A stretch of 64,000 bases of DNA from Ichthyophthirius multifiliis (lineage: Eukaryota; Ciliophora; Oligohymenophorea; Hymenostomatida). Each line of letters opens with the position of its first letter. Position 1 is the first letter of the stretch. A model generated the notes under the pieces. The model worked only from the letters and a program-made list of their open reading frames with translations. It was not told where the DNA came from and ran no database searches. The stretch covers positions 1 to 64,000 of the forward strand of contig NW_004086448.1 in assembly GCF_000220395.1 (NCBI RefSeq). Reading direction: 5' to 3'. This document shows positions 24,909 to 36,742 of this stretch, piece after piece. Both the position numbers and the translations under genes were made by a program.

Positions 24909-27900
24909 ATGATTATGTAAAATAAAAAATTAGTTTATGAAGATTTATCTAATTTAGAAATAATTTTAAATGAAATAAAACTTCAATTTTTTTAATTTAC
25001 TAATTACTTAATTGATGTAAATATTGTTTCACCATTTCTTTTTAGAATTCTTCTAATAATAGAATCAATATAATTTATTTACTTTTCTCTTCATCCTTAA
25101 TTAAAATATATTTGGGATAGCAATATTATTAGTACTGTACAAAATATATTTGGCTATGTCTAAGTAAATACATAAATAATTATATAAATTATTAAATTAA
25201 AAAAAAAAATTTTATAAATTCTAAGTTCTAAGCAATAATAAATTAAGGTAATGGATAACTTATAATAAATATTGGGTATTTTCTTTTCGGGCTAAATCTA
25301 ATAGTTTTGATAATATTTATTATATCATTTATATGTTTCAAGAAATAAAAAAAAAAGTAAAATTAATTAAGTTTTTTTAGTATTTTTAAAAATTATAAAT
25401 AATAAAAGAACAATTATAGGATTATTAAGCTATTCTTGCAAATTTCTTTCTTTTTACGGAACTCTAGTAAAAACAATACAACCTCTTCCTTTTTTTGATA
25501 TTTTTATAAATATATTATTATGTAATTAAAAAAAATTTGAAGATATAACATGTTATAACGAAATGTATTTTATTTAAGTTGTTATAACAATATTAGCTAT
25601 AATTATATAATTTTTTTTTTGTTTTATTTTTATTCTTTTAATGAATGATATAAACCCGTTTTCAAAAGTTTCTTATGCTTCTTAGCCTAATTATATATGC
25701 CAAATTAAATTAATATTAAAAATATTATTATCTTCCTACTTTGCTTTAGATCATAAAGCATCTATTTAGAATAACTTATAATTAATAATTATATTTTTTA
25801 CTTTAGTTTTTTTATTAGAATTATATAATAAAATGCCATATTACACATAGAATACAGCAATATTTAGTATAGTATGTGAAGTTAGCTTATTTTGGATATC
25901 TGCTTGTTGTTATATTTAAGGTTTATTAAAAAATTAAGGAAATATTAAAAATTTAAATGGAACATTATTTTATTTATTAGCTGGCTTTCCTTCAATTAAT
26001 GTATTATTCTATAATCTTATTCAGTTAAAAAATAAAAAATATTGTATACTTTTTTCTTCTGAGATAAAAAAGCCAGAAGATATGGAATGTTATTTTCTTA
26101 TTCTATCTAATTTAATAGAAAATAGAAAGAATAGAATTTCTAATATATTACTTGAAGGGATATTAAAAATTCATAATTAAAAGTGTAAAGAAAATTCTGA
26201 AATTTGTCCTTGTTCAATATTAATAGACAAAAGTAAATGTTGTAATATAGAAATTTTTAAAGGAAATGAAGACAAGTAAAAATATTTTTTTTTTATAGAA
26301 AAAATATTTTTAAACATTTTTTAATTTAAAGCGAAGAATTAAAATGGTATTTATTTCTCAAATCTATAATAAATGTATTACAAAAAAAATACATAAAAAG
26401 TGCTAAATTAAATTTATTAAACGCCTATATTTACCATGAAAAACTTAAATTAAAATTTCGTGCCTTAACAGAAATGATGATCGCAGAAACGCATAAATCA
26501 ACAATAAAAGAATAATTTGCAATGGTTCGTTACCGAAATATAATAGAAATCGACATAATTGATACTGATATGAGAAACGAATAAAATAAAGATGTAGACG
26601 TAAACGGAATCGTACATTATGAGGGATAATTCGTTAAGTTTATAAAATCACTTGAAATATCAGTTAATATGCATTTAGAGTTTTGGAGAGAATTATTAGA
26701 AGAATCCCCTGATGTAGAAAAACTTTAAATTATAGGTAGTAGAATTACTTATACTATAGAAGATGTTTAATAATGCTATAGTACTTTATGTTTAATAAGA
26801 TAAAATAATATTAGATCATTATTGATTTATGGATATTTTGTAAAGAATATTATAAACAATGAGATTATGGCTTAAGAATATTTCGAATAGGCAGCTTATA
26901 TTAGTAAAAGTGCAGTAGTTACTAAATAATTAGGGGATAATTAAAACATGAAATATAACGAAAATTCAAACACAGGAATTTTATTAATGAGTGCAAATAT
27001 TTCCACAAAATTTTATGTTTAAAATACAAATTATGGTAAACTTTACTTAATTTTTTACCTTATTTCTTTTTACTTTTTACTTTTTATTTTGTTTTTTTTG
27101 TTTTTTTTTAAAAAAAGATTTTACTAGAATTTTAGGATGGCCAAAATAAGAAATAATAAATTAAAATATTAAAAATTATATAATGCCTAAGTTAATTTAA
27201 TCAATTCATGATAATCTAGTCTCAAATTATATCGAAACTTCAATTCCAAAGGCTATTGGCTTTGAAAGATTGATAACTCCTGTTAATAAGGATGGATTTA
27301 TAATTCCTTGTTTGTTAATGATAAAAATATTACCTAATCTCGAGGAAGGATTATAGTTTGTCGGATTTTTTAAAGAAATAGATGAAATATATTGCAGTCC
27401 TTATAAGAGAAATGATGATAATTAAGATTAAATTTATAATTACTTAATTTATAAAGTTGAAGAAGATAAATAAAACTAAGTATTAGTTGGTAACTTTTTT
27501 TTTTTTTACAAAAATATATATGTTATATATAATTTGTCCTGATTTATTTAAAGGTATTACATAAGGGTGTTACTAAAATTTTGGAATACCTACATCTTTG
27601 ATTAATAATAATAGTCCTATGAGTAATTAATTTACAATTGATTTAATATGTCCTTAAATAATTCAACCTGAAATATTATTGTAAATGAGTACAAATAATG
27701 GAGCATAAATAACCATGGATACTACAATAATTGGAGATATATTCTTAATCTCATAATAAAGTCTAGAAGATAATTTATATAGTTAAAATAATTTAGAAGT
27801 TGAAAAAGATACTACTTTTAATTTTAATTAAAATAAATACAAAAAAGCCTAAATTAATGTTTGGTTAGAAGAAGAATTCGTATATTAGGTAATAATAAAA

Positions 27901-28767
27901 AGTTAATAAAATTTTAAAATATCTTTATATAATAAAAAATATTTAAAAACAAAAAAGTAAACGAAAATACATATAATAAAATTTATTGAAAGTGATTAAT
28001 AAGTAAAAATAATTTTAAGTGATCAATAAAATTTGGTTGGATAAACCTAATATTAAAAATAAACATAAGAATAAAGTTAAATAATATAAATTGAAAAAAA
28101 ATTAAGTGATAATAAAAATTTAGATATAAAAAATAAAGATGATGATTAAAGTAGGAATCCAATCAGTAATAATAACGAAAATTAAAAACAAGTTAATCTA
28201 ATAGATGAAAATAATTACGATTAAAAGCTAAGTAGTAATTTTTAATAAAATGAATCTGAAGAAATAAGACAATTAAAAGATATTAAATCTTCCATTTCTT
28301 AATATAAAATTCCAAAATCAATTAAAAATTTATAAATTAGTGTTGGCTTTATTTTTTTATCTTTAATTATTATAACATCATCAGAATTTATTATTAAATC
28401 TGAACAGCAATAGGCAATTAATGACGGAATAGAAGCTGTTTATTCTGCTTTTAATACAAATTATTTAATTGCAGAAGTTAATTTTATAACAAGAAAAATA
28501 TGGCTTATAAGCAAGTATATAATATTATTATAATAAAATTAAAATATAAAATAATTAATTTTAGTGGTTACGAAAATTAAAATAAATAAATAATAAGTAA
28601 AGTTTTATAAAATTTATTAGATTAGAAAATTTAAATATTGAATTAGTTATAATAAGATGTTGTTAAAGCAAAAATTAATATTGAAAGAAGATAAGGATAT
28701 GATATAAACACTATAGAAATAAATACACAAGTATAAATATAATTTTATATATTTAAATATATATATA

Positions 28768-28807
<40 letters not shown>

Positions 28808-30514
28808 AAAGAAAATTTTATCAAACGGTACTACTATTAACGTGAATACCAATTATACTGATGCAATAAACTTTTATATTGCTTAATCTGGCGGACTTGC
28901 AAATTCTACATTAACAGATTTTATATAATTGAATTAAAATGAATATAGTTATACATAATAATATTTTTATTATGTTAATTAAAACGGTCTTTTTTCCATA
29001 AGGTAAGGTGCTGAATAATTGGCTTTGATATATAATAATTTTTACATAAGTTTAATTGATAATTTTTTTGATATATTTATGATTATAATGATTATTGCAA
29101 TCTTTCTAATTACATTTTCTTTAATAATTATTATACCTATTATAATTAATGTTTAAAAATCAAGTTATGGTGTTTTAGGATTCTTTGCTGCAGTACCAAT
29201 AAAAGAATTAGAAATTTTTGCGAATAAATGTGATGAATATATAAAAACATATATTGAAAGAAAAAATATATAGAATAAAAATAGATTAATAATTAATAGT
29301 AATACAATACAGAGTAATAATAATAATATTAGTATATTGTATATAAATAATGAAAATTCAAATGTAAAAGATGAAATAAATTAAAAAGAATAATAAAGCC
29401 TAATAAAAAATAATACAATAAATACAGATAATATGTAATAAATTAATAAAAATAAATTAATTGAAAACAATTAATAAGAAAATGAAGAAAATTAAAAAAA
29501 TTTAGTTTCAAAAAATAATAAGAAGTAATTAAAAAATAATGAAAATAAATATAAATAAAATAAATATATAAATATATAAATATAAAAATATATAAATATA
29601 TATAATATTATATATTATTTTATATATCATATATATATATAATTTTTTTTAATTATTTTAGTAATCTTGTTATATTTTAATTATCTTTTTTTTCTTTTAT
29701 ATTTATTTCTTATTTCTTGATAAATTTTATTACTTTTGAAAAAAATTTTTAGGATAACTTATTTAATATCCTGAAACATAATTAGTATATTAAAATAAGG
29801 CCGTTTGTTTTGAAATATTATTAAATATTTTTACAAGAAAACCTATATAGTCTTTAACATTTAAATGATAAAAATACTGGAAATTTTTTATTAGATTAAT
29901 ATTATTTAGAAATAATAAATAATGACAAAGACATAATAAATAGTTTTAAATTTAATTTTCCTACTTATTTTAATGAATATAAATATTTGTTTCAAAAAAT
30001 AAACTTTGAATCTGTCTGTTAATATTCTTCTCTAACAATTTCAGATGTATATTAAATATCATGTAAAGATATTTCTATTTTAGATAAAAGTTTGGAAAGA
30101 GTAATTAACTAAATTAGTGTAAGTGGAACATAAATATTAAATTATATAAATCTATTTGATAATAATTAAAATAAAAAAGAATATGCTATAAACGGACTTT
30201 AAAGCAAATTATATACAGAAATTGGAAATTTAATGATTTTTATTATTCCATGTATTTATTAAATGGATAAAATTTATGAAAATAATATAAAATCATATTT
30301 AAATTTTAAAATTATGATAGATTAAATTAACTTTTGTCTTTTTTTAATTGTCATATTTTCTGTATATATTTTCGCCTGGTTCCCTTACATAGGAGCTTTA
30401 ATAAAAAAAGTATTTATGACAAAAGGTGTGCTGAATATGGTGCCTATTGAGATAATATTAAGACATAATAAGCTTAGACATGCTTTTATAACTGTAGGAA
30501 GTAATGTTGATTGA
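24909..30514 (+). CDS. Large multi-TM, PAS-containing Tmc-like protein
   Basis: Multi-exon gene of roughly 5.6 kb. Introns seen include 25164-25225, 26276-26331 and 27036-27117, with more in the 3' half. The N-terminal part has several hydrophobic helices. Next come a conserved cytosolic block (MMIAETHKS, FAMVRYRNIIEIDI, FEQAAYISKSA) and a PAS-like segment (FTRILGWPKQEIIN, KNYMPKLIQSIHDN). After a Q/N-rich linker, further helices flank extracellular loops. The linker pattern SSYGVLGFFAAVPIKELE and the C-terminal VPIEIILRH element match the large ciliate/Dictyostelium TmcB/TmcC-like family as I remember it. The role is probably environmental or redox sensing at a membrane; no ligand is known. 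One frame inconsistency lies in a 10-A run near 25345-25355, so the exact join there is uncertain. Confidence 0.65.
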
Positions 30515-30596
30515 AAAATTATAAGAAAATTGGGATTTTGAGACAAAACATATATATATATATAAATAAATATATTGATATATATAATAAAAAAAA

Positions 30597-30600
<4 letters not shown>

Positions 30601-30665
<65 letters not shown>
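30601..30665 (+). repeat. TAA trinucleotide microsatellite
   Basis: About 21 perfect TAA units between the convergent 3' ends of the Tmc-like gene and WASHC3. Confidence 0.95.
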
Positions 30666-30668
<3 letters not shown>

Positions 30669-30719
30669 GAACAATATTAAAAAAGATAATAAAAAATGTC
30701 TAATAATTATATTAATTTA

Positions 30720-30779
30720 TCATATTTTCTTCTGTATGTATTACTTTTATATATTATAAAAATAATAGATATATATATT

Positions 30780-30828
<49 letters not shown>

Positions 30829-31869
30829 TTACATCAATTTCATCTGGATCATAACCTTCTGCAACCATTTTTTATTTTACTGCTATTTTAGGAATCTTAT
30901 ATTTAATCATATTCATATATATTTTTAAATGTTCTTATTTTTAAATTTTAATATAATATTTCTATATTTATTTTATTTTTTTATATTTCTTTTTTACCTG
31001 GCGGTTCATTATTATTTTCGATTGCTGTTTAGTTATTTTCCTCTAAATTATTTTCTTATGATTTTTAATTATTTTCAACTGTATTCTATTCTTATGATTA
31101 AGTTTGAGGTAAGACAGGTGCCTTAGATTGTTTTTTAGTACTTTCAATAGTTTCCTGAGGTTTTATTTCAGACTGTATTATTTCTGGTGTGTTTATAAGT
31201 AAGTTAGATTGAGGAGCAAGAATAGCAGTATCTTTTGGTAAGCCAACAGATTTTTGAGGCGGTTGTAATCCGCCAGGAGGTGGAGGAGGAAGTAGTCCAC
31301 CAGGAGGTGGAGGAGGCGCCATACTATTAACAAATATTGGAGGTAAACTAATAGAAGGTGGTGGAGGTATTCCTATAGAAGTATGTGTAGGCGTTCCGTT
31401 TAATAGCGGCTGTTTTTTATCACCAGATGGTGGTTGAAATGGAGTTATAGATATTTCCGGAAGGGCATTAGAATTAGGAGGTGGCAGAATACTTTGATTT
31501 TCATTCATTTTTTATTAAGAATTTTAGTTTAGATCAGTTTATTAAAGAGACTATTAATTTTATTATTAAGTAGAGATTTATTAATTTTATTCTTAATAAA
31601 AATTATCCTAAAACAAAGGAATATATTCCTTACATTCTACTTTTTTTATTTATGGAAGATTTTAATAATATAAAGGATTTACGGAATCTAATTTTTTTTC
31701 TAGAAGAAGTAGTTTTGTATCAATTCCATCAAGTAAATTTTCTATTTAAAGTAAATCTAATTCTGATTAATATGTTATTCTTTAATATATTTTCTATTTT
31801 ATTATTTTTTTTTAGTTTTTTGTTTTACCTATTTATAAAATTTGCAGTATTTAATATATATTCATTCAT
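30720..31869 (-). CDS. WASHC3: WASH complex subunit 3 (CCDC53)
   Basis: Exons 31869-31829, 31779-30998, 30933-30833 and a likely last exon 30743-30720 give 315 aa. The N-terminus matches CCDC53: NTANFINR, then a helix ending DTKLLLLEKKLDSVNP. The middle is Gln-rich, then strongly proline-rich with repeated PPPPPGG blocks. The C-terminal block KYKIPKIAVKQKMVAEGYDP is the characteristic CCDC53 motif (VP.-A-.-KM-.EG-DP). WASHC3 is a structural subunit of the WASH regulatory complex that activates Arp2/3 on endosomes; proline stretches usually bind profilin or SH3 domains. The last intron carries the 30786-30822 TA repeat. The last exon (Q-rich, eight codons with stop) is the least certain part. 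Confidence 0.85.
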
Positions 31870-32061
31870 TATGCATATTGTTTGTAATGTTGGTATACTT
31901 TCTAATTATGTTAAATTAATTAAAAAATCTTAATTGTTTTCCTATTATTATTGGACTTATTCTTATTCCATTTATTTTTCTATATAGAAATATTAATTTT
32001 AATTTTTTAAGTAATTTATATAATTTTATTTAAGAAATGTTTATGCTTTTATGTTTTTTGA

Positions 32062-32115
<54 letters not shown>

Positions 32116-32488
32116 TTTTAAAAAAAATATTTTTTTATATTATTATGTTTTTTTATATTTATATATTTTATATTCTAATAAATATTTATATTATAAAAAT
32201 TATAGAGAATTTTTATTATGTTTTTATATGTATAATATTACTTAAATATGAAATAACTTGAAATTTTATACGTAATAAATAATATTTAAAATATAAAACA
32301 TATTGTCTTAATATAACTTGTTATTTTAGAAATTAATTTTTTTTTAATATTTTAAAAATATTAAAGCAAATTTCTACATAATAATAGTTTCATTTAACTG
32401 GAATTATTTAATTTGATTAGATCAAGAATTTATATAAAAATATAATAAAAAATATATTAATATAATTTATAAATATAAAAAATATTAT
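31870..32488. other. Spacer with TA microsatellite
   Basis: Upstream region of WASHC3 and downstream region of the ABC1-kinase gene. It contains a TA repeat at 32066-32108; the standard-code ORFs there are repeat translations. Confidence 0.6.
32066..32108 (+). repeat. TA dinucleotide microsatellite
   Basis: Perfect TA repeat of about 43 bp. Confidence 0.9.
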
Positions 32489-34105
32489 TCATGCATTAAA
32501 TGTATTTTAATCAATAATCATTCCATATTATCTATATTTTTCAGCAACTGCCTAATTTATATTATCATCCAAAACATCTTCAAATCCTTTATTTTAAGTA
32601 AAATTTAGGTAATATTGATTTAAATTATATAAAATAGAAGAGAATATCAAGTTAATTTCAAACCATAGAATTTTAAAAAATGAAGTTATTCCATATTATT
32701 AAATATTTATTCCTTTAACTGCACATTTCGCCATAACGTTTATCCTATTAACCTTTGACCCCATTTTTTTATTAATACTTCTAACTAAATTCATATTCCT
32801 ATTAATATATAATAAATCCTTAGGTAATTTATTTGTATCGCCAAGCATTTATCTAAAATCAGTTTTGAACTTTAATTATAGATTATAAACATCTTTTTTA
32901 TTAATACCTACATTTATCGGTTTATTTTTTTAATAAGGCCTAAAAAGCTACAAACTTGCGAAAGCTTCATCATCTTAAACTCCCCATTATTAAACAATAT
33001 TTTTTAAATTATCAAAATCTTATAAAAATAAACTTTTCCATAATAAACAATATTGATACCTTATTTTATCTTATATTTAATAACACAACCCATAATCTAA
33101 TAAGACAACTTACTATTCACTAGTTTTATTAGGATTTCTTCTTACAAGTAAATTTCCTGGATGGGGATCAGCATGAGCAAAACCTTTTTTTATTTTAATA
33201 GTTAACATTTTTTTTAAACAAAAATTAAATAAAAAACCAGAAATAAAAATTTATTCTGCAAAAGCCTAAACAGTTGTATTTATAGCTTTTTTGATATCTA
33301 AACCATTATTAATTAGTTCCTATTCGTTAGTAATTTTAACTCCATCAATCCATTCCATTACTAGAATTCTTTTAGTGGTAAATTCTTAGTAAAATTTAGG
33401 CACATAGACATCTGTTTTCCCTAATTTTTAAAAATTTAAATAACATTTTTAAGAGTTTTATTATTCAATCCTAAAATCCACTTCTTTTTTTAAATTTAAC
33501 TCTATATTATCATGAAAGCAGACTAAAGGTAAATCAAAGACTTTTTCCATCATAAGTAAAAACAAATAATGCATATTCATATCATTTTTAAATTATTTTT
33601 CTATATGAGGCTTTTATATTTTTATTGCCACTTCTTCCCCGTTTTTTAATATTCCTTTATGCACTTAAGCTATGCTTGCGCTTGCAATTGGTTCTATTTC
33701 GAAATATTTAAAAATCTCGTTTGGCTTTTTTCCCAAATCCTATAATATAATTTATTCTACCTTATCATATTCTACTGATTTTGCCCTATCTTATAATTTA
33801 CAAAACCATTTTGAATATGCAGGAGGTAATATGTGTTCTGAAGCAGCAACTCCTTATCCAAATTTAACATAAAGCCCATCATTTTATACACATAAATTAT
33901 ATAATGACTCTGCGGTTTCTTCATGGATTTCATTAAAATTTTAATCATTAAACTTGAATTTGTAATTGTATATTATTTATAAGCCTGTTTTTATTGTTTT
34001 TAAATTCCTAAATATTATTTTTTCTTCTGTATTATAATCGTAAGCTAAATATCCACTTGCTATACTAAAGGAAAGTCCAAAATATTTAAGTAGATTTTTT
34101 CTCAT
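32489..34105 (-). CDS. ABC1/ADCK1-type atypical kinase
   Basis: Exons 34105-33238 and 33183-32489, joined at phase 1 over a 54-nt intron, give 520 aa. ABC1/UbiB signatures: KFGQ in LYVKFGQGVAASEHILP, the Ala-rich loop ASASIAQVHKG in place of a Gly-rich P-loop, the Lys in VAIKIQKP, VMEWIDGVKI, HADPHPGN at the catalytic loop, and LLDYG for the DFG triplet. The order and linkers fit ADCK1 best (ILP after KFGQ, then IEPIASAS). These proteins sit in mitochondria and support coenzyme Q or inner-membrane homeostasis, with ATPase rather than classical kinase activity. The N-terminus starts with RKNLLKYFGLSFSIASGYLA, plausibly a targeting or membrane segment. Key residues look intact. Confidence 0.9.
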
Positions 34106-34565
34106 ATTTTTTTGTTTATTATTGTTTGTTAATTATTTATTTTATTTCTCCTTTTTAATACTATTTATTTATTTTATTTTTGGGTATTTTATAAAAAAAA
34201 AAAAACAAATTTTTTTGTTTCCAAAAAATTATGAAGTTTTATGAAAAATAATTTTTGTTTTTTATATATGTATGATTAAATTATATCTTCAACTCTAATC
34301 AGAAGTCAATATTTTTTTAAAAAAATATAATTTGAAATAATTTTTATTCCTATATTTTATTGATAATTGATATAAATTACTATCTTTTTACATATTCATT
34401 ATTTTTTAAATCAAAATAGTTTTATTTAAAAGTTAATTATAATAAATACCTTACTGTATCTTATTTTATGGTTTACGCAATGTATACCACATTTTTTATT
34501 TCAATTTTTTTAAAATAAAACAAATGTTTCTAATACAAAGCTAAAATATAAAAAATTGCACTTAG
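34106..34565. other. Divergent promoter region
   Basis: A/T-rich 460 bp between the starts of the ABC1-kinase gene (minus) and the MORN gene (plus). No specific motif recognised. Confidence 0.55.
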
Positions 34566-35769
34566 ATGGGTTGTTGTGAAAATAAGTAAATTCCCATAAA
34601 CGAAATAATTAATACGAATTCTATTTAAATTTCTAATCAAAAAAATTAGGAATCTGATAAAAATTAACAATTAATTTTTTTTTAAAATATAAATATATCC
34701 TAAATACAAAAAAATCAATCTTTTAATTTTTTCAAAGAATCCTTAAAGTTTAATGAAGATTCTTTAATGATTAATTTAAAAAAAGTATCATAAGATAATT
34801 TACCTATTCTTAAATCTTATATCGGTTTTCCAATAAAATAACCTCCCTTAGATATTTTAAATCCAAAAGTAAAACAATTATTATCTACAATATGTGAGCT
34901 TAATTACAAACATAAATAATACGAAAACTCTTTTGCTAATTATTACGATTGGCATAAACTTAAAAATAATACCTTTTACAAAGGACAATGGAAAAACGGA
35001 ATGAAGAATGGACGAGGTATAATTATATGGAAAGAAGGATCTTTATATGAAGGATATTGGAAAAATAATAAAATAGCGGGTTATGGAAGATTTATTAATT
35101 TTAAAGGAGATGGTATATTTATTAATAAAATAAATATAATAAATTAAAATAGTTTATGAAGGATAATTTTTAGATTAAGATACTACATAAGCTTTCTCTT
35201 TTGGTGTTTTAAGTTAATATTAAAGTAATTCATTAGCTAGTGTAAGCATTTTAAATAGTGTAAATAGCGAATAACAAGAAATTAATTTATAAAATGAATC
35301 GTCCGATTAATTTGAATTTCATGGTAAAGGCATTTATAAATGGGCTGATGGTTCTACTTATGATGGAATGTGGAAAAACGATTAAATGTAAGGTTTTGGG
35401 ACATTTATTTGGCCTGGTATTTTTTTTTCTATATATAAATATATTATTATTTATTAATTTATTTAGATGGAAAAAAATATATGGGACAATTTTAGAAAAA
35501 TAAAAAACAAGGGAAAGGAGAAATTCATTGGCCAGATAGATCATTTTGTACAGGATAGTTTTTAAATGGAAAATAGGTTCCTTTTCATTTATATGTTTTT
35601 TTATTAATTTCTATTATATATATTATAGGATGGAGAAGGAGAATATACAAATGTAAAAGGTAAAGCTTAAATTGGATTATGGAAAAATGGATAACTAATA
35701 AAATGGATATAAAAAAAGACTTAAAATAATAATGAAATAACAAAACAAGTTATTGATTAGTTCATATGA
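34566..35769 (+). CDS. MORN-repeat protein with MGCC N-terminus
   Basis: Exons 34566-35112, 35153-35416, 35467-35576 and 35629-35769 join in phase to 353 aa; introns are 40, 50 and 52 nt. The start MGCCE is a classic signal for N-myristoylation at Gly2 with palmitoylation at Cys3/Cys4, so the protein is probably membrane-tethered. After a Gln/Asn-rich 120-residue leader come MORN units such as YKGQWKNGMKNGRG, LYEGYWKNNKIAGYG, VYEGQF, TYDGMWKNDQMQGFG, KYMGQF and ADG/PDR variants. In ciliates and apicomplexans such proteins organise cortical or basal-body membranes, which is a fair inference here. VPS54 follows on the same strand 235 bp later. Confidence 0.88.
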
Positions 35770-36004
35770 GAGTCTATAAACTACTAAATATTTAAAAATA
35801 ATTTCTATATTATGTGTATAAAATAATATATATAACATATATTAATTTTTTATTTACAAATAATTATTTTTTTTGTTTATATTATTTATTAAAATAATAT
35901 TTTTTTTTTATTTACAAAGATTTAATATAGTTATATATAAAAAAATTTTGTTCAAATTAAAAAAATAAATTCTATTATTTAAAATAAAATAAAAAATAAC
36001 AATA

Positions 36005-36695
36005 ATGGATTAATAATAAAATAATAATATAAAATTAAACAGAAGTGTTCAATAATAGAAAACAAATAATTATTTAGATATAAATGATATTCCAGGGTTA
36101 TTCCCAAGGAAACCTTCTTAAACAGTTTAATAATTTAAAGAAGAAATTGAATGCCATACATAATAAGATACACCAAATTTTACAAAAAAAATAAATGACA
36201 TAATTTCTAATATACCTTAAAATGCATTAAAAGTATTTGATAATTTTACAGAAAAAGTAGAATATTATAAAGACATGATTGAAAATAATATAAAAAAATA
36301 ACCATATTGTAATTTAAGTGAATAAGAAATATAAAAATTAACAATATATTTAAGTGATTTCGACGATTATAAAAAAAATATTCAATTAGGATATAAGGAA
36401 TATTAATAAAATAAAATAAATAATAAAACTTTCGAAGATACATTAGCAGATATGCATTTAAAAAAAAATTTAGAAAATTGTTATAGAAATGTTCCAATTT
36501 ATTTCTTTAATGAAGATGATTTTAAATGCGATTTTTTTTAAAAATTGAATGATTTTAAAATAGAAAAAATTAAATAATTTTAAAATAAATTAAATGAATA
36601 TTTAGATAGTGTTGAGTTAAACTTATTTCATTAAGTGTACTTTAGGTTTAAAGTTTTTTAAAATATATTTTTAAAATGTTATTTATAAATTAATA

Positions 36696-36742
<47 letters not shown>

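Noticed and set aside
30511-30759. 82-codon ORF with a poly-Ile run
   Set aside because: It is a translation of the TAA microsatellite between two convergent genes.
31652-31933. Plus-strand hydrophobic 93-codon ORF
   Set aside because: It overlaps the first exons of WASHC3 on the minus strand, whose coiled-coil motif is convincing.
35294-35503. Overlapping ORFs on both strands within the MORN gene
   Set aside because: They are shadows; the MORN exons in the correct frame with TAA as Gln explain the sequence.
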